NCBI GenBank assembly: GCA_012719445.1
Contig: JAAYAH010000049.1
Span: 1-64,000 of the forward strand
DNA length: 64,000 bases
Source of the DNA: Actinomycetales bacterium
GTDB lineage: Bacteria > Actinomycetota > Actinomycetes > Actinomycetales > Kineosporiaceae
Reading direction: 5' to 3'
The position numbers were made by a program, and so were the translations under genes. This document shows positions 22,719-31,592 of this stretch, piece by piece (the stretch's first letter is position 1; each line of letters begins with the position of its first letter). The notes under the pieces are model-generated. The model saw only the letters and a program-made list of their open reading frames with translations. It was not told the DNA's origin and made no database searches.

Positions 22719-25577
22719 ATGTCTGACACAAGGATTTTTGTCAGTTATCGGCACGAGGATTCTCGGCACGCGCCGGACCGTATTCGCGACAAGCTCTGGG
22801 AGTCTGGCTACACGCACGTCTTCATGGACACGGAGATCCCGAGGTCGGACCCGTGGGACGAGACCGTGGTCAGCGAACTGCACCAGGCCGAGGTCGTCGT
22901 CGCGGTGATCGGCAGGGACTGGCTGACCTGCCGGGACGACAGCGGACGGCGTCGGATCGACGGCGAGGCCGACTGGGTCCGGCGGGAGCTGCGGGAGGCT
23001 CTCGCCGGTGAGAAGCGGGTCCTTCCCGTCCTCGTCGACGGCGCGCGGATGCCCGAACCCGCCGAGCTCCCGTCGGATCTCGAACGGCTGGCGTTCTGCG
23101 CGGCGGAGAAGGTCCGCCGCAGGAGTTTCGACGACGACGTCAACCGCCTGGTGAGAGCGATCGACGGGAAGAGCCTCCCGGCGACTCTGATCCTGACGTC
23201 GACGTCGCCGCGACGCCGCGCCCTGCTCGAGTCCATCGGCTGGCGAGGTGGCAGGGACTACTTCGCGGTGGGGGCCTCGGTCAGTCCGCCCGGCGTCCCG
23301 AGCTCGCTGACTGTTGCCGGGGCCCGGCATGTCGCCGAGAGCACCGCCGTGCGGAAGGTGGAGGCGATCCGGAAACAGCGGGTCGGTATCCACCCCCCGG
23401 TTCCCGTGGACTTCGTCCCCTCCCACACGATCGTGGTGGGCGTGGACACGCTGGTCTACTGCGAGGGCCCGCGCCCGGGGCGGGGGCAGATCCTCGACAG
23501 GCCCCTGCTCGTCTCCCGGGACACCGCCGGTCCGTTCGAGCTCGCCGAGGCGCGGAGACGGGCCAGGGCGATGCTCGTCGACGAGCGGGGCAGGACGATC
23601 CAGGTCATCACCTCGCTGGCCGCCGGGATCATGAACAGCGGTGACCGGCCGACGATCCGCACGGTGGTCACCGAGGCCCGCCTCCGGGAGTACTCCGACC
23701 GGGAGATCGACGATTACCTCGCGACCGCGGATCCCATCGACAAGGCGGGTGCGTTCGGGATCCAGGACGCCGGGGTGTCGCTGTTCCGCGACATCAGGGG
23801 CAGCTACAGCAACGTCGTCGGTCTTCCTCTGGCCGAGTTCGTCGAACTCCTGGAGGGGGAGTTCGGGGACACCTTCACCATCCCGGAGCGCCGACCACCG
23901 GTGCGCACGGAGGGCGGCACGGCCGCCGACCGGATCCCGTCCGTGGTGTGCGTCGGTGACATCAACTTCGACCTGATCTTCGACGATCTCCCCGAGGGGT
24001 TCTTCGCCGACCTGAAGGCACCGGGAAAGAAGATCACTATTCCGATCACCCGGGCGGTCGGTGGGACCGCCGTCAACTTCGCGAAGGGCGCCCTCAGCGC
24101 CGGCTTCGCCTCCTGCCAGGTTGTGGGGGTGATCGGCAGCGACCCGCTCGGCCAGTTCGTCGAGGAGGAACTGGCCGACCTGGGAATCGAACACGTCGGG
24201 GGGCGGACCTTCGGCCGAGACAGCAGCATCGCGATCGTGCTGAGGGACCGGGCGAGCAAGGACACCTCGCTCACCCTGACCGACGCCCGGCAGGCGTTCT
24301 CGGCGGAGGATCTCGCGGAGGCCCGGCGCCGGATCCAGGTATCCGACGTCATGTACTGCTCGGGCTACTCCCTCACCGACCGGAACCGGCGGAGCAGTGC
24401 CATGGAGCTGCTGCGAACGGCGAAGCACGCGGGCTGCGTCGTGGTGCTCGACGTCGTCGTGGGGATGAGCGAGACGATCCCGCTGGAGGCGCTCACGAGG
24501 GGCTCGGGGGCGAGGGGACCGGGATCCCTGGTGGACGTCCTCGTCGCGGAGCTGCCGGACGTCTTCCGCTGGTTCGACGTCGACGCGTCGGGGTCCACGG
24601 TCGAGAGCGTGTGGCGGGAGCGCGGGCCGGAGCTTGCGGCGAGGCTCCGGGAGTACTTCCCGGTCGTGATCCTCCGCAGCCCGGACTACACCCACGAAGT
24701 GGTGATCACCCCGGACCCCGACCGATCGTTGGAGCTGTCCGAACTCGACTACCGCACCCTGCCGCAGGGCGAGAAGACCGGGTACGGCGACGTCCGCACC
24801 GCGGGCCAGGTGCGGGACTTCCTCTCGCCCCGCATCGTGCTGGCCTCCAGATCACCACAACGTCGCACGTTGCTCGGGCAGATCGTCGCCCCGTCCAAGA
24901 TCGAGGTCGTGGTCAGCGAGTGCCCCGAGGACTCGATCCCGAACGAGCACCCGCGCGACCGGGTGACCAGGCTCGCCAGGGAGAAGGCGGAGTCGGTCTT
25001 CGGCAAGGGTGACTTCGACGACACCATCGAGCTGATCATCGGCGCTGACACCGAGATCTTCCGCGTGGACCCGGCAGGGAACTGGACCCTGGTCGGGCAC
25101 CCCTCGGACGCCGCGGAGGCGCTGGCCGACCTGCGGGAGCTCAACGGGCGCGACCACCATGCCCTCACCGGCGTGGCGGTCATCGGCAGGGCCCGGCGTC
25201 CGGACGCCGTCGTCGCCGCCGACGACGCGGAGGAGTTGGCGGAGGAGTTGAAGGTCGTCGTGAGATGCGTCGAGACCACGGTGACGTTCCGGGCGGTCGA
25301 CGACAGGACGCTGCTGCACTACGCAGCGAGCGGTGAGCCCATCGGCAGAGCGGGTGCCTACGCGATCCAGGGGCTCGGCGGCCTGCTCGTCGAGGGCATC
25401 GAGGGGAGCCACAGCAACGTCGTCGGACTGCCGCTGGAACGGCTCTCGGAGATCCTCGCCGCGGAGTTCGGGAGATCCCTGAGGTGCTTCGACAAGGTGT
25501 CGAACTGGTGCCAGTCGGAGCCGATCAAGGGTCTCCGGCTGCCCACCGAGCCGACCAGGAGGCGGAGATCCCAATGA
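22719..25577 (+). CDS. TIR-Maf-PfkB-Maf fusion protein
   Basis: Four nucleotide-acting domains share this 952-residue chain. Residues 1-148 are a bacterial TIR domain (FVSYRHEDS, FMDTEI, VIGRDWL, DWVRRELREAL with candidate catalytic E90, VLPVLVDGARMP). Residues 156-385 are a Maf nucleotide pyrophosphatase (STSPRRRALL, GVDT at 241-244, DKAGAFGIQD at 341-350, SYSNVVGLP). Residues 407-703 are a PfkB-type kinase (GDINFD, GGTAVNFAKGA, catalytic D691 in GYGD) that lacks most of the helices after the active site. Residues 704-920 are a second Maf (LASRSPQRRTLL, GADTEIF, GRAGAYAIQG, SHSNVVGLP). A G-run 6-7 bases upstream supports the ATG at 22719. It overlaps the next kinase by ATGA. Function is unknown; a stress or defence role is inferred. 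Confidence 0.9.
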   Translation: MSDTRIFVSYRHEDSRHAPDRIRDKLWESGYTHVFMDTEIPRSDPWDETVVSELHQAEVVVAVIGRDWLTCRDDSGRRRIDGEADWVRRELREALAGEKRVLPVLVDGARMPEPAELPSDLERLAFCAAEKVRRRSFDDDVNRLVRAIDGKSLPATLILTSTSPRRRALLESIGWRGGRDYFAVGASVSPPGVPSSLTVAGARHVAESTAVRKVEAIRKQRVGIHPPVPVDFVPSHTIVVGVDTLVYCEGPRPGRGQILDRPLLVSRDTAGPFELAEARRRARAMLVDERGRTIQVITSLAAGIMNSGDRPTIRTVVTEARLREYSDREIDDYLATADPIDKAGAFGIQDAGVSLFRDIRGSYSNVVGLPLAEFVELLEGEFGDTFTIPERRPPVRTEGGTAADRIPSVVCVGDINFDLIFDDLPEGFFADLKAPGKKITIPITRAVGGTAVNFAKGALSAGFASCQVVGVIGSDPLGQFVEEELADLGIEHVGGRTFGRDSSIAIVLRDRASKDTSLTLTDARQAFSAEDLAEARRRIQVSDVMYCSGYSLTDRNRRSSAMELLRTAKHAGCVVVLDVVVGMSETIPLEALTRGSGARGPGSLVDVLVAELPDVFRWFDVDASGSTVESVWRERGPELAARLREYFPVVILRSPDYTHEVVITPDPDRSLELSELDYRTLPQGEKTGYGDVRTAGQVRDFLSPRIVLASRSPQRRTLLGQIVAPSKIEVVVSECPEDSIPNEHPRDRVTRLAREKAESVFGKGDFDDTIELIIGADTEIFRVDPAGNWTLVGHPSDAAEALADLRELNGRDHHALTGVAVIGRARRPDAVVAADDAEELAEELKVVVRCVETTVTFRAVDDRTLLHYAASGEPIGRAGAYAIQGLGGLLVEGIEGSHSNVVGLPLERLSEILAAEFGRSLRCFDKVSNWCQSEPIKGLRLPTEPTRRRRSQ

Positions 25578-26542
25578 CCGGGTACGACCTCGTCGCGCTC
25601 GGCGACGTGAACATGGACCACGTGATCGCGGAGAACCTGCCGTTCCCGTTCGGCGACCTCACGGAGAACGGGCGGATCCACTGGCAGGACGTCCTTGAGG
25701 TCCCCGGCGGCAGCGCCCTCAACCTGTGCGCCGTCGCGGCCGAGGCCGGTCATCGGTGCCTGTTGCTCGGCAGGTGCGGGGACGATGCCGCGGGGACGAG
25801 CATCACCGACTGGCTGCGGGCACGCGGCGTCGACGTCCCCGCGGGATTTCGGGCGATGGGCCAGCCAACCGGGACGTCGCTCATCATGCGCGACAGCAGG
25901 GATGTCCGGCTGCTGGTCAACAGCAGGAAGAACAGCAACCATGCCCTGTCCGTCGAGGACGTCCAGCGATGCGTCGACGAGGTGAGGTCCTGTTCGGTGC
26001 TCTACGTCTCCGGCTACTGCGTCAGTGATCCGTCGACCCCTCGGCACGATGCGGCGCTGCACGCGATGGCGATGGTCGGGACGGCGGGGACGGGCCAGGT
26101 CGTCGTGTTCGACGTCGTCCCGCACCGCATCCACGACACCTTCACCTTCGAGGAGTTCCGTGACCGCACCCGGTATGTCGACATCCTGATCTCCGAGGTC
26201 GCAACGATGCGCCGGTTCCTCGGGCTGGGATCCCCCGAGGAGACCATCACCGAGGAGACGGCCGTGGAGACGTCCCGGCGGCTCACCCGGTACTACCCCC
26301 GTCATGTGCTGCGCCACGGTCCCTCCGGATGCGACCGGGAGATCCTCGTCGACGGGACGCGGGTGGAGCCCGTGCACCGGGCCACCGGGCACGATGTGGC
26401 GCCGGACAAGCGCGGGTACGGTGATCGGCTGGCGCTGGCGGCGCTGAGCGGCTTCTTCGGTGTGCTCCCGGGCCGGGTCCTGGCCGAGCTGTTCCCGGCC
26501 GTCGCGCTGCCCCTCGTCGGGGTCGGCGTCGAGCACCTGTGA
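25574..26542 (+). CDS. PfkB-family carbohydrate/nucleoside kinase of the TIR-Maf cassette
   Basis: The 322-residue kinase carries the PfkB N-terminal motif (LGDVNMDHV), the GG-x-ALN substrate loop (GGSALNLCAVAAEAG, near 45-59) and the anion-hole motif with catalytic D284 in KRGYGD. GYGD replaces the usual GAGD and is also found in the kinase domain of the upstream fusion, so the two are probably paralogues or a matched pair. Unlike the fused copy, it keeps the C-terminal helices. ATG at 25574 overlaps the fusion stop. The substrate is unknown; PfkB enzymes phosphorylate ribose, nucleosides or similar sugars. Confidence 0.85.
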   Translation: MTGYDLVALGDVNMDHVIAENLPFPFGDLTENGRIHWQDVLEVPGGSALNLCAVAAEAGHRCLLLGRCGDDAAGTSITDWLRARGVDVPAGFRAMGQPTGTSLIMRDSRDVRLLVNSRKNSNHALSVEDVQRCVDEVRSCSVLYVSGYCVSDPSTPRHDAALHAMAMVGTAGTGQVVVFDVVPHRIHDTFTFEEFRDRTRYVDILISEVATMRRFLGLGSPEETITEETAVETSRRLTRYYPRHVLRHGPSGCDREILVDGTRVEPVHRATGHDVAPDKRGYGDRLALAALSGFFGVLPGRVLAELFPAVALPLVGVGVEHL

Positions 26543-26563
26543 GGCCCGGAGGGGAGGCAGACG

Positions 26564-27022
26564 GTGACCGACCCCGGTGACGCCGTCCTCGCCCACTGGA
26601 ACGAGCACCGGCAGCAGCTGCGCCAGAGCGAGGACCAGCGGGCGACCATGACCAACTACGTCCTGGTGATCGCGTCGGCTCTGACCGGTCTCGTCGTCCA
26701 GCAGCGGTTCGAGCCCCGCACGATCCCGCTGTCCCTGTTGGTGACACTCCTCGGGATCTACGGTGCGATCACGGCGGCGAAGTACCACGAACGCGCCGAC
26801 TACCACCTCACCCAGGCCCGTGCCCTGACCAGAGCCCTCGGCGAACTCGGTGATCTTCCGGACACCCGTGCCGTGCTCGAGGAGACCCGGCAGGCCCACT
26901 ACCTGCGGTACCCGCGGCTGCACCGGCTGCGGCTGCACCACCTGTGGACCGGTCTGCACCTGGCCGTCGCCGCCTTCGGCGCCGTGCTCGCCGTCGTCAC
27001 CTGGGTCACGGTCGTGGGCTGA
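26564..27022 (+). CDS. Small three-helix membrane protein of the TIR-Maf cassette
   Basis: This 152-residue protein begins with a soluble amphipathic helix (AVLAHWNEHRQQLRQSEDQRATMTN). Two closely spaced membrane helices follow (about 31-50 and 54-72), then a cytosolic helical segment with Arg/His-rich ends, and a third helix (about 128-150). The layout resembles small membrane effectors (SLATT-like) found in bacterial conflict operons, although I cannot assign it to that family by motif. GTG at 26564 has GGGGAGG upstream and lies 21 bases after the kinase, so it belongs to the same transcript. About 230 bases without a gene follow it. Confidence 0.7.
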   Translation: MTDPGDAVLAHWNEHRQQLRQSEDQRATMTNYVLVIASALTGLVVQQRFEPRTIPLSLLVTLLGIYGAITAAKYHERADYHLTQARALTRALGELGDLPDTRAVLEETRQAHYLRYPRLHRLRLHHLWTGLHLAVAAFGAVLAVVTWVTVVG

Positions 27023-27252
27023 ACCGGGTCGGATGCGGGCCGGGACGGCGACCGCGGCTCGTCCTGCGTCCCGTGGCTGCCGCGATCACGCACAACGCTC
27101 AAGAACACCGCCTCATGCACCGACGAACCAGCCAAGCTGTGGGTCGCGGACCAGGAGCTGGGAGGCAACGGACAGCGACAGATCCGGCAGGTACCGAGCA
27201 GGCCCTGCGGGTACGGAGCGGGTAGCGAACCGGCGAGCAGAGGGCGGGGAGC

Positions 27253-29373
27253 ATGGCCGAGTGCTCGACGCGTCTCGTCGTCGTCGTGGCGACAGGGATG
27301 GACGAGTACCAGACCCGGCTGCTCCAGGGTGCTCAGCCCGTGCTCGCCAACGGCGGGATGTCCGTGCTGGCCTACCTCAATGGCCCGCTCGGCCCCGGCC
27401 TGCCGAAGGCCCTGGTCAACCTGCTGTGCCGGACCCGCCCCGCCGGCGTCCTGCTGACCAACGTCGAGACCGACAGCGACCAGCGGGAGATCATCTCCCT
27501 GCTGCGCACCCTCGACATCCCCGGGGTGTTCCTCGGCATCGACTCTCCCGACGCCACCAGCGTGCACGGTGACAACGTCACCGGGATGCGCGCCCTGATG
27601 GCGCACCTGCTCGACGACCACGGGGTGCGCAGGCCCGCCCTGGTCCGCGGCATCCGGCACCAGGCGGACTCGGTGGCGCGGGAGCAGGTGTTCCGGGACG
27701 AGCTCGCGGCGCGGGACATCCCCGTCGACGAGGACCTGGTGATCGACGGCAACTTCTGGAACGACACCGCATACCGGGCCATGTGGGACCTGCTCAAGCG
27801 GCGCAGGGACATGGACGCCGTCGTCGCCCTGAACGACCTCTCCGCGCTCGGCACGCTCGGGGCGCTGGCGGCCGCCGGGCTGCGGGTCCCCGAGGACGTG
27901 CTGGTCACCGGCTTCGACAACGATCAGGTGGCTGCCCTCAACTGGCCGGGCCTGACCTCGGTCGACCAGGACCTCCCGGCCCAGGGGGCGGTCGCGGCAG
28001 CCCAGTTGCTGGCCCAGATGGACGGCGCGCTCCCGGCGCGGGAGATCGTGGTCCCGTCCCACCTGGTGACCAGGGGCTCGACGGCCGACCAGGCGGCCTG
28101 GGCGAGGGGGCAGGTGGACGCGGCAATGGGGATGGCCCGCGCCGCCCAGACCCGGATGGCGGCCCAGGACGCCGTCATCGGGATGAACCGGGCGATGATG
28201 CGCAGCCGGACCATCGCCGACGTCGCGACCGGGCTCGCCGCCTGCCTGGAGTGGGTGGGGATCAAGAGGTGCTTCCTCGCCCTGCACGAGCGGATCCCCG
28301 GTGACGGGGGCGTCGGCTCCGTGGACACCACCCGGTCGCACCTGGTCCTGGACTACCGGGACGGTGTGTCGCAGCCGGTGAACAGCGAGGTCTACCCGTC
28401 GCACCGGCTGCTGCCCCGGGAGCTGCAGGGCGAGCTGGGCAGCGGGGTCCTGGCCATGCAGCCGCTCAAGGCCGGTGACGAGGAGATCGGCTACGTGATG
28501 TTCGAACGGTCGCACGGGCCGGTCACCGTCAGCGAGGTCTTCCACGCCGATCTCAGCCGCACCCTGGAGGCCCTGGTCAGCAACCAGTGGCTGCAGGACC
28601 ACGCGGCCCAGCTGGAGCGGATCGTGGTGCGCAGGACCCAGGAGCTGCGCGCCGAGGTGGAGATGCGGCGACGGACCGAGCAGGAGCTCCAGGCCGAGGT
28701 CGAGGTGCGGCGCCGGGCCGAGGAGGAGCTGCGCCGCTCGGCGATGCAGGACGGTCTCACCCGGATCGCCAACCGGGCGGCGTTCCAGCAGCACCTGGAC
28801 CACCACTGGCAGCGGCAGGCGGAGTCCGGCGACGAGCTGGCCCTGCTCATGGTGGACGTCGACCTGTTCAAGGCCTACAACGACCACTACGGTCACGTCC
28901 TCGGCGACGAGACCCTGCGCACCGTCGCCGACTGCCTGCAGCGGGTCGCGACCGGGCCCGACGACCTGGCCTGCCGCTACGGCGGCGAGGAGTTCGTCCT
29001 GGTCCTGCCCGGCAGCGACAGCGGGGCCGCGCTCGCCGTGGCCACCGCCTTCCGCGAACTGCTCGCCGACGCCGCCATCCCGCACGCGATCTCGGGCATC
29101 TCCGCCACGGTCACCGCGAGCATCGGGGTGGCGACGGTCCGAGCGCGGCTCGACCTCGACCCGGCCGCCCTGGTGAAGGCGGCGGACCGGGCCCTCTACA
29201 CCGCCAAGAGCTCCGGCCGGGACGGCATCGCTCTCGCCGACGACGGGTGGTCGGACGGGGCGGTGGACGGCCGGGGCGAGGTCCCTGCCGCGGTCCGGGT
29301 CATCCCCCAGCCCAGGGCGGCAGCCGACGACGAGACCCCGGCTCCCCTGGAGAGGTCAGCCGCCGAGGGCTGA
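27253..29373 (+). CDS. Diguanylate cyclase with LacI-type ligand-binding domain
   Basis: The 706-residue protein starts with a LacI/periplasmic-binding-protein-like domain (about 7-285: LLQGAQPVLANGG, GVLLTNVETDSD, VHGDNVTGMRALMAHLLDDHG, VTGFDNDQVAALNWPGLTSVDQ). A GAF-like region (about 310-445) and a coiled coil (455-497) follow, then a GGDEF domain with RYGGEEF at 575-581. It has no signal peptide or membrane helix and no helix-turn-helix, so a cytosolic ligand probably controls c-di-GMP synthesis. The inhibitory RxxD site reads GPDD, so product inhibition is likely lost. ATG at 27253 follows GGGGA closely. Its 3' end overlaps the convergent protease gene by 18 bases. Confidence 0.9.
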   Translation: MAECSTRLVVVVATGMDEYQTRLLQGAQPVLANGGMSVLAYLNGPLGPGLPKALVNLLCRTRPAGVLLTNVETDSDQREIISLLRTLDIPGVFLGIDSPDATSVHGDNVTGMRALMAHLLDDHGVRRPALVRGIRHQADSVAREQVFRDELAARDIPVDEDLVIDGNFWNDTAYRAMWDLLKRRRDMDAVVALNDLSALGTLGALAAAGLRVPEDVLVTGFDNDQVAALNWPGLTSVDQDLPAQGAVAAAQLLAQMDGALPAREIVVPSHLVTRGSTADQAAWARGQVDAAMGMARAAQTRMAAQDAVIGMNRAMMRSRTIADVATGLAACLEWVGIKRCFLALHERIPGDGGVGSVDTTRSHLVLDYRDGVSQPVNSEVYPSHRLLPRELQGELGSGVLAMQPLKAGDEEIGYVMFERSHGPVTVSEVFHADLSRTLEALVSNQWLQDHAAQLERIVVRRTQELRAEVEMRRRTEQELQAEVEVRRRAEEELRRSAMQDGLTRIANRAAFQQHLDHHWQRQAESGDELALLMVDVDLFKAYNDHYGHVLGDETLRTVADCLQRVATGPDDLACRYGGEEFVLVLPGSDSGAALAVATAFRELLADAAIPHAISGISATVTASIGVATVRARLDLDPAALVKAADRALYTAKSSGRDGIALADDGWSDGAVDGRGEVPAAVRVIPQPRAAADDETPAPLERSAAEG

Positions 29374-30450
29374 ACCACCGAGGGCGGAGCCGCCGAGGGC
29401 CGAGACCAGCCCGGCCAGCCGGCGCAGCGGCGGGGTCCGCACCGGGAAGCTGATCTCGAGGAGGTCCGCGACCTCCCTGCGGGCCAGCAGGTAGTCGTCG
29501 CTCGTGGTCAGCTCGTCCACGAGGTCGAGCTCGAGCGCCCGGGTCCCGTACCAGTACTGCCCGGTCGCCACCCGGGCGATGTCGACCTGGGGGCGGTGCC
29601 GGGCCACGAACTCCTTGAACAGCTCGTGGGTGTCCCGGATCTCCTCGGCGAGTCGCTCCCGGTCCTCGTCCGTCGTCCGGCCGAGCAGGGTCACGGTGCG
29701 CTTGTGCTCGCCGCCCTTGAACTGCTCGACGTCGACGCCGTGCCGGTCGAGGAACCGGTGCACGTTCGGCTGCTCCCAGATCACCCCGATCGACCCGACG
29801 GCGGCGAACGGCGCGGCGAGGATCCGGTCGGCGACACAGGCCATCAGGTAGCCGCCGCTGGCCGCGACCCGGTCCACGGCGACGGTGAGCGGGATGCCGC
29901 GTTCGCGCACCCGGAGCAGCTGCGAGGCGGCGAAGCCCTGGTCGTGCACCCGCCCGCCGTAGTTCTCCAGCCGGACCAGCACCTCGTCCCGGGGGGTCGC
30001 CACGGTGAGCAGGGCGGTGATCTCCTCCCGCAGCGCCGCGGCCCGGCTGGCCCTCAGGTCGCCGAGGAAGTCGAGCACGAAGACCCTCGGTCGCCGGTCC
30101 GGCTCGTCCCCGGCCCTGCCCCCGGTCGTGCCCCTGGCCTCGTCCCCTGCCCGGCCCTCGGCCTCGTCCCCGGTCGTGCCTCCGGCCTTGCTCTCGGCCT
30201 TGTTCCTGGCCCGCGTGGCCTTGCGCTCCGCCCGCAGCTCGCGCCGGAACGTCCGCCTCGGGACCAGCCCGGCCCGGATCGCTCTGGCCATGGCGTCGTA
30301 GCGGTCGTTGACCTTCGTCACGACGAGCTGCGGCGTCCTGCGCAGGCGTCGTCGTCCCAGGGCGAGCCCCGCCACCAGCACCAGCACGGCGAGGACGACG
30401 GTGAGCGCCTCGGCGAGGAACAGCCCGTAGGACCACAGCACGTCGCTCAT
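29356..30450 (-). CDS. SohB-like S49 signal-peptide-peptidase family protease
   Basis: This 364-residue protein has one N-terminal membrane helix (about 10-32), a charged linker with repeats of GDEA/GTTG type (90-118), and an S49 protease core. The core carries the nucleophile S198 in AASGGYLMA and the general base K250 52 residues later, the spacing seen in SppA. It should degrade signal peptides or membrane-protein fragments. The C-terminus ends in ALGGSALGGSALGG, coded by a short tandem repeat. ATG at 30450 overlaps the stop of the amidase gene by 4 bases (ATGA), so the two are co-translated. Confidence 0.85.
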   Translation of the reverse strand: MSDVLWSYGLFLAEALTVVLAVLVLVAGLALGRRRLRRTPQLVVTKVNDRYDAMARAIRAGLVPRRTFRRELRAERKATRARNKAESKAGGTTGDEAEGRAGDEARGTTGGRAGDEPDRRPRVFVLDFLGDLRASRAAALREEITALLTVATPRDEVLVRLENYGGRVHDQGFAASQLLRVRERGIPLTVAVDRVAASGGYLMACVADRILAAPFAAVGSIGVIWEQPNVHRFLDRHGVDVEQFKGGEHKRTVTLLGRTTDEDRERLAEEIRDTHELFKEFVARHRPQVDIARVATGQYWYGTRALELDLVDELTTSDDYLLARREVADLLEISFPVRTPPLRRLAGLVSALGGSALGGSALGG

Positions 30451-31253
30451 CGGTCCGCCTCCCGGGTGTCCACCGCGATCTCGGCCTCCAGCCGGGCACC
30501 GCCCTGCAGCTCCAGTTCGTCCCCGCTCCAGAACCGGCCCGGGTCGTACCAGTTGGGACGTCGGGTGGCGGGGAGCAGCCCCATGGCCTGGTAGGTGACG
30601 GCGACGATCTCCGCGCAGTAGGCCGTCTCCAGGCGGGCACGGTCGGCACCCGGGACCGGCGGCTCGCCCGGCCCTCGGCGTCCCGCCGCGGGCTGCCCGG
30701 GGTGCTCGTCCGTCGCGAGTGGCTCAGGGCACTCCTCCGCCGCGGGCTGCCCGGGGTGCTCGTCCGCAGCGGGTCGCCCCAGGAGCCCCCGGGTCCGGGC
30801 GAGCAGGGACGCACGGGACGGCCGGGGGACCCGGCCGCCGAACCAGCGTGCGGCCAGCCGGGCCGTCGAGGGGAACGGGGTGCCGTCGAGCCGGGCTATC
30901 ACCCGCAGTGCGGCGTCCTCCATCTGCCGGGTCACCTCGGCGTCGAGTTGGCGCAGCCAGGCCGACTGGCCGTACCTGGTGCCCCAGACCCGGACGGCGT
31001 CCTCCAGGAGGTGCAGCTGCACCCCTCGGTGGCGGGTGCCGCTCCACACGTCGGGCAGCGACCGGCCGAGCTCCGCGTGCCACATCAGCGGCGGGAGATC
31101 GTCGAGGGCGACGGCCATGCCGACGTGGTTGACCGGGCTGTTCGTGGTGAGCTGGATCGCCCGGTCGGCGACGCTGTGACCGCGGAACAGCCACACGTCC
31201 CCGGTCCGGGTGAGGTCGACAGCTCGCGCAAGGTCCGTTCTGCTGCCCGACAT
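30447..31253 (-). CDS. Permuted papain-like (YiiX/YebB type) amidase
   Basis: The 268-residue product shows the circularly permuted NlpC/P60 order: TGDVWLFRGHSVADRAIQ and the histidine in NSPVNHVGMAV come first, and the catalytic Cys comes later in ETAYCAEIVAVTYQAMGLLP. Between them a Pro/Glu-rich, repeated ADEHPGQPAAEE spacer probably loops out. Relatives act on lipids or acylated molecules at membranes, or on peptides. No signal peptide is seen. It shares a transcript with the SohB-like protease. Confidence 0.7.
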   Translation of the reverse strand: MSGSRTDLARAVDLTRTGDVWLFRGHSVADRAIQLTTNSPVNHVGMAVALDDLPPLMWHAELGRSLPDVWSGTRHRGVQLHLLEDAVRVWGTRYGQSAWLRQLDAEVTRQMEDAALRVIARLDGTPFPSTARLAARWFGGRVPRPSRASLLARTRGLLGRPAADEHPGQPAAEECPEPLATDEHPGQPAAGRRGPGEPPVPGADRARLETAYCAEIVAVTYQAMGLLPATRRPNWYDPGRFWSGDELELQGGARLEAEIAVDTREADR

Positions 31254-31270
31254 CCCCGTAGCCTAGAGCG

Positions 31271-31420
31271 ATGCGGTGGTGGAAGGTGATCGGTCTCGCG
31301 GGTCTCGCCGGGGTAGCCGCGACCGGAGTCGTCGTGGTGAGGGCGGAGCGGCGCCGCCGTTCCTACACCCCGGAGGAGGTCCGGTCCCGGCTGCACGCCC
31401 GGCTGGCCGAGGCGGGGTAG
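31271..31420 (+). CDS. Small single-helix membrane protein (49 residues)
   Basis: A 49-codon frame starts with ATG at 31271 and codes MRWWKVIGLAGLAGVAATGV, then VVVRAERRRRSYTPEEVRSR and a short helical tail. One membrane helix with a basic cytosolic segment is typical of tiny actinobacterial membrane proteins. It lies divergent from the amidase gene and is followed by an AT-rich 170-base gap. There is no strong ribosome-binding site, so confidence is moderate. Confidence 0.55.
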   Translation: MRWWKVIGLAGLAGVAATGVVVVRAERRRRSYTPEEVRSRLHARLAEAG

Positions 31421-31592
31421 GCACCGGTGCGTCCCGAGGGTGTTTAGTAACTGAAAGTAGTCTAGTGTCACCTCTTGGGTTACAGGTTGGCGAGACCCTG
31501 GGAGAGCTGCCGTCGCAGCGTTACCGTGAGCCACGGTCAGATCCGGCGGAGGACGTGTCCCCGCCGCTCCGGTGACCAGGAGGGTGTCGCAC

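Noticed and set aside
29356-29400. Short GGS-coding tandem repeat at the SohB gene end as a regulatory element
   Set aside because: It is simply the coding sequence of the ALGGSALGG tail and has no palindrome or promoter-like boxes.
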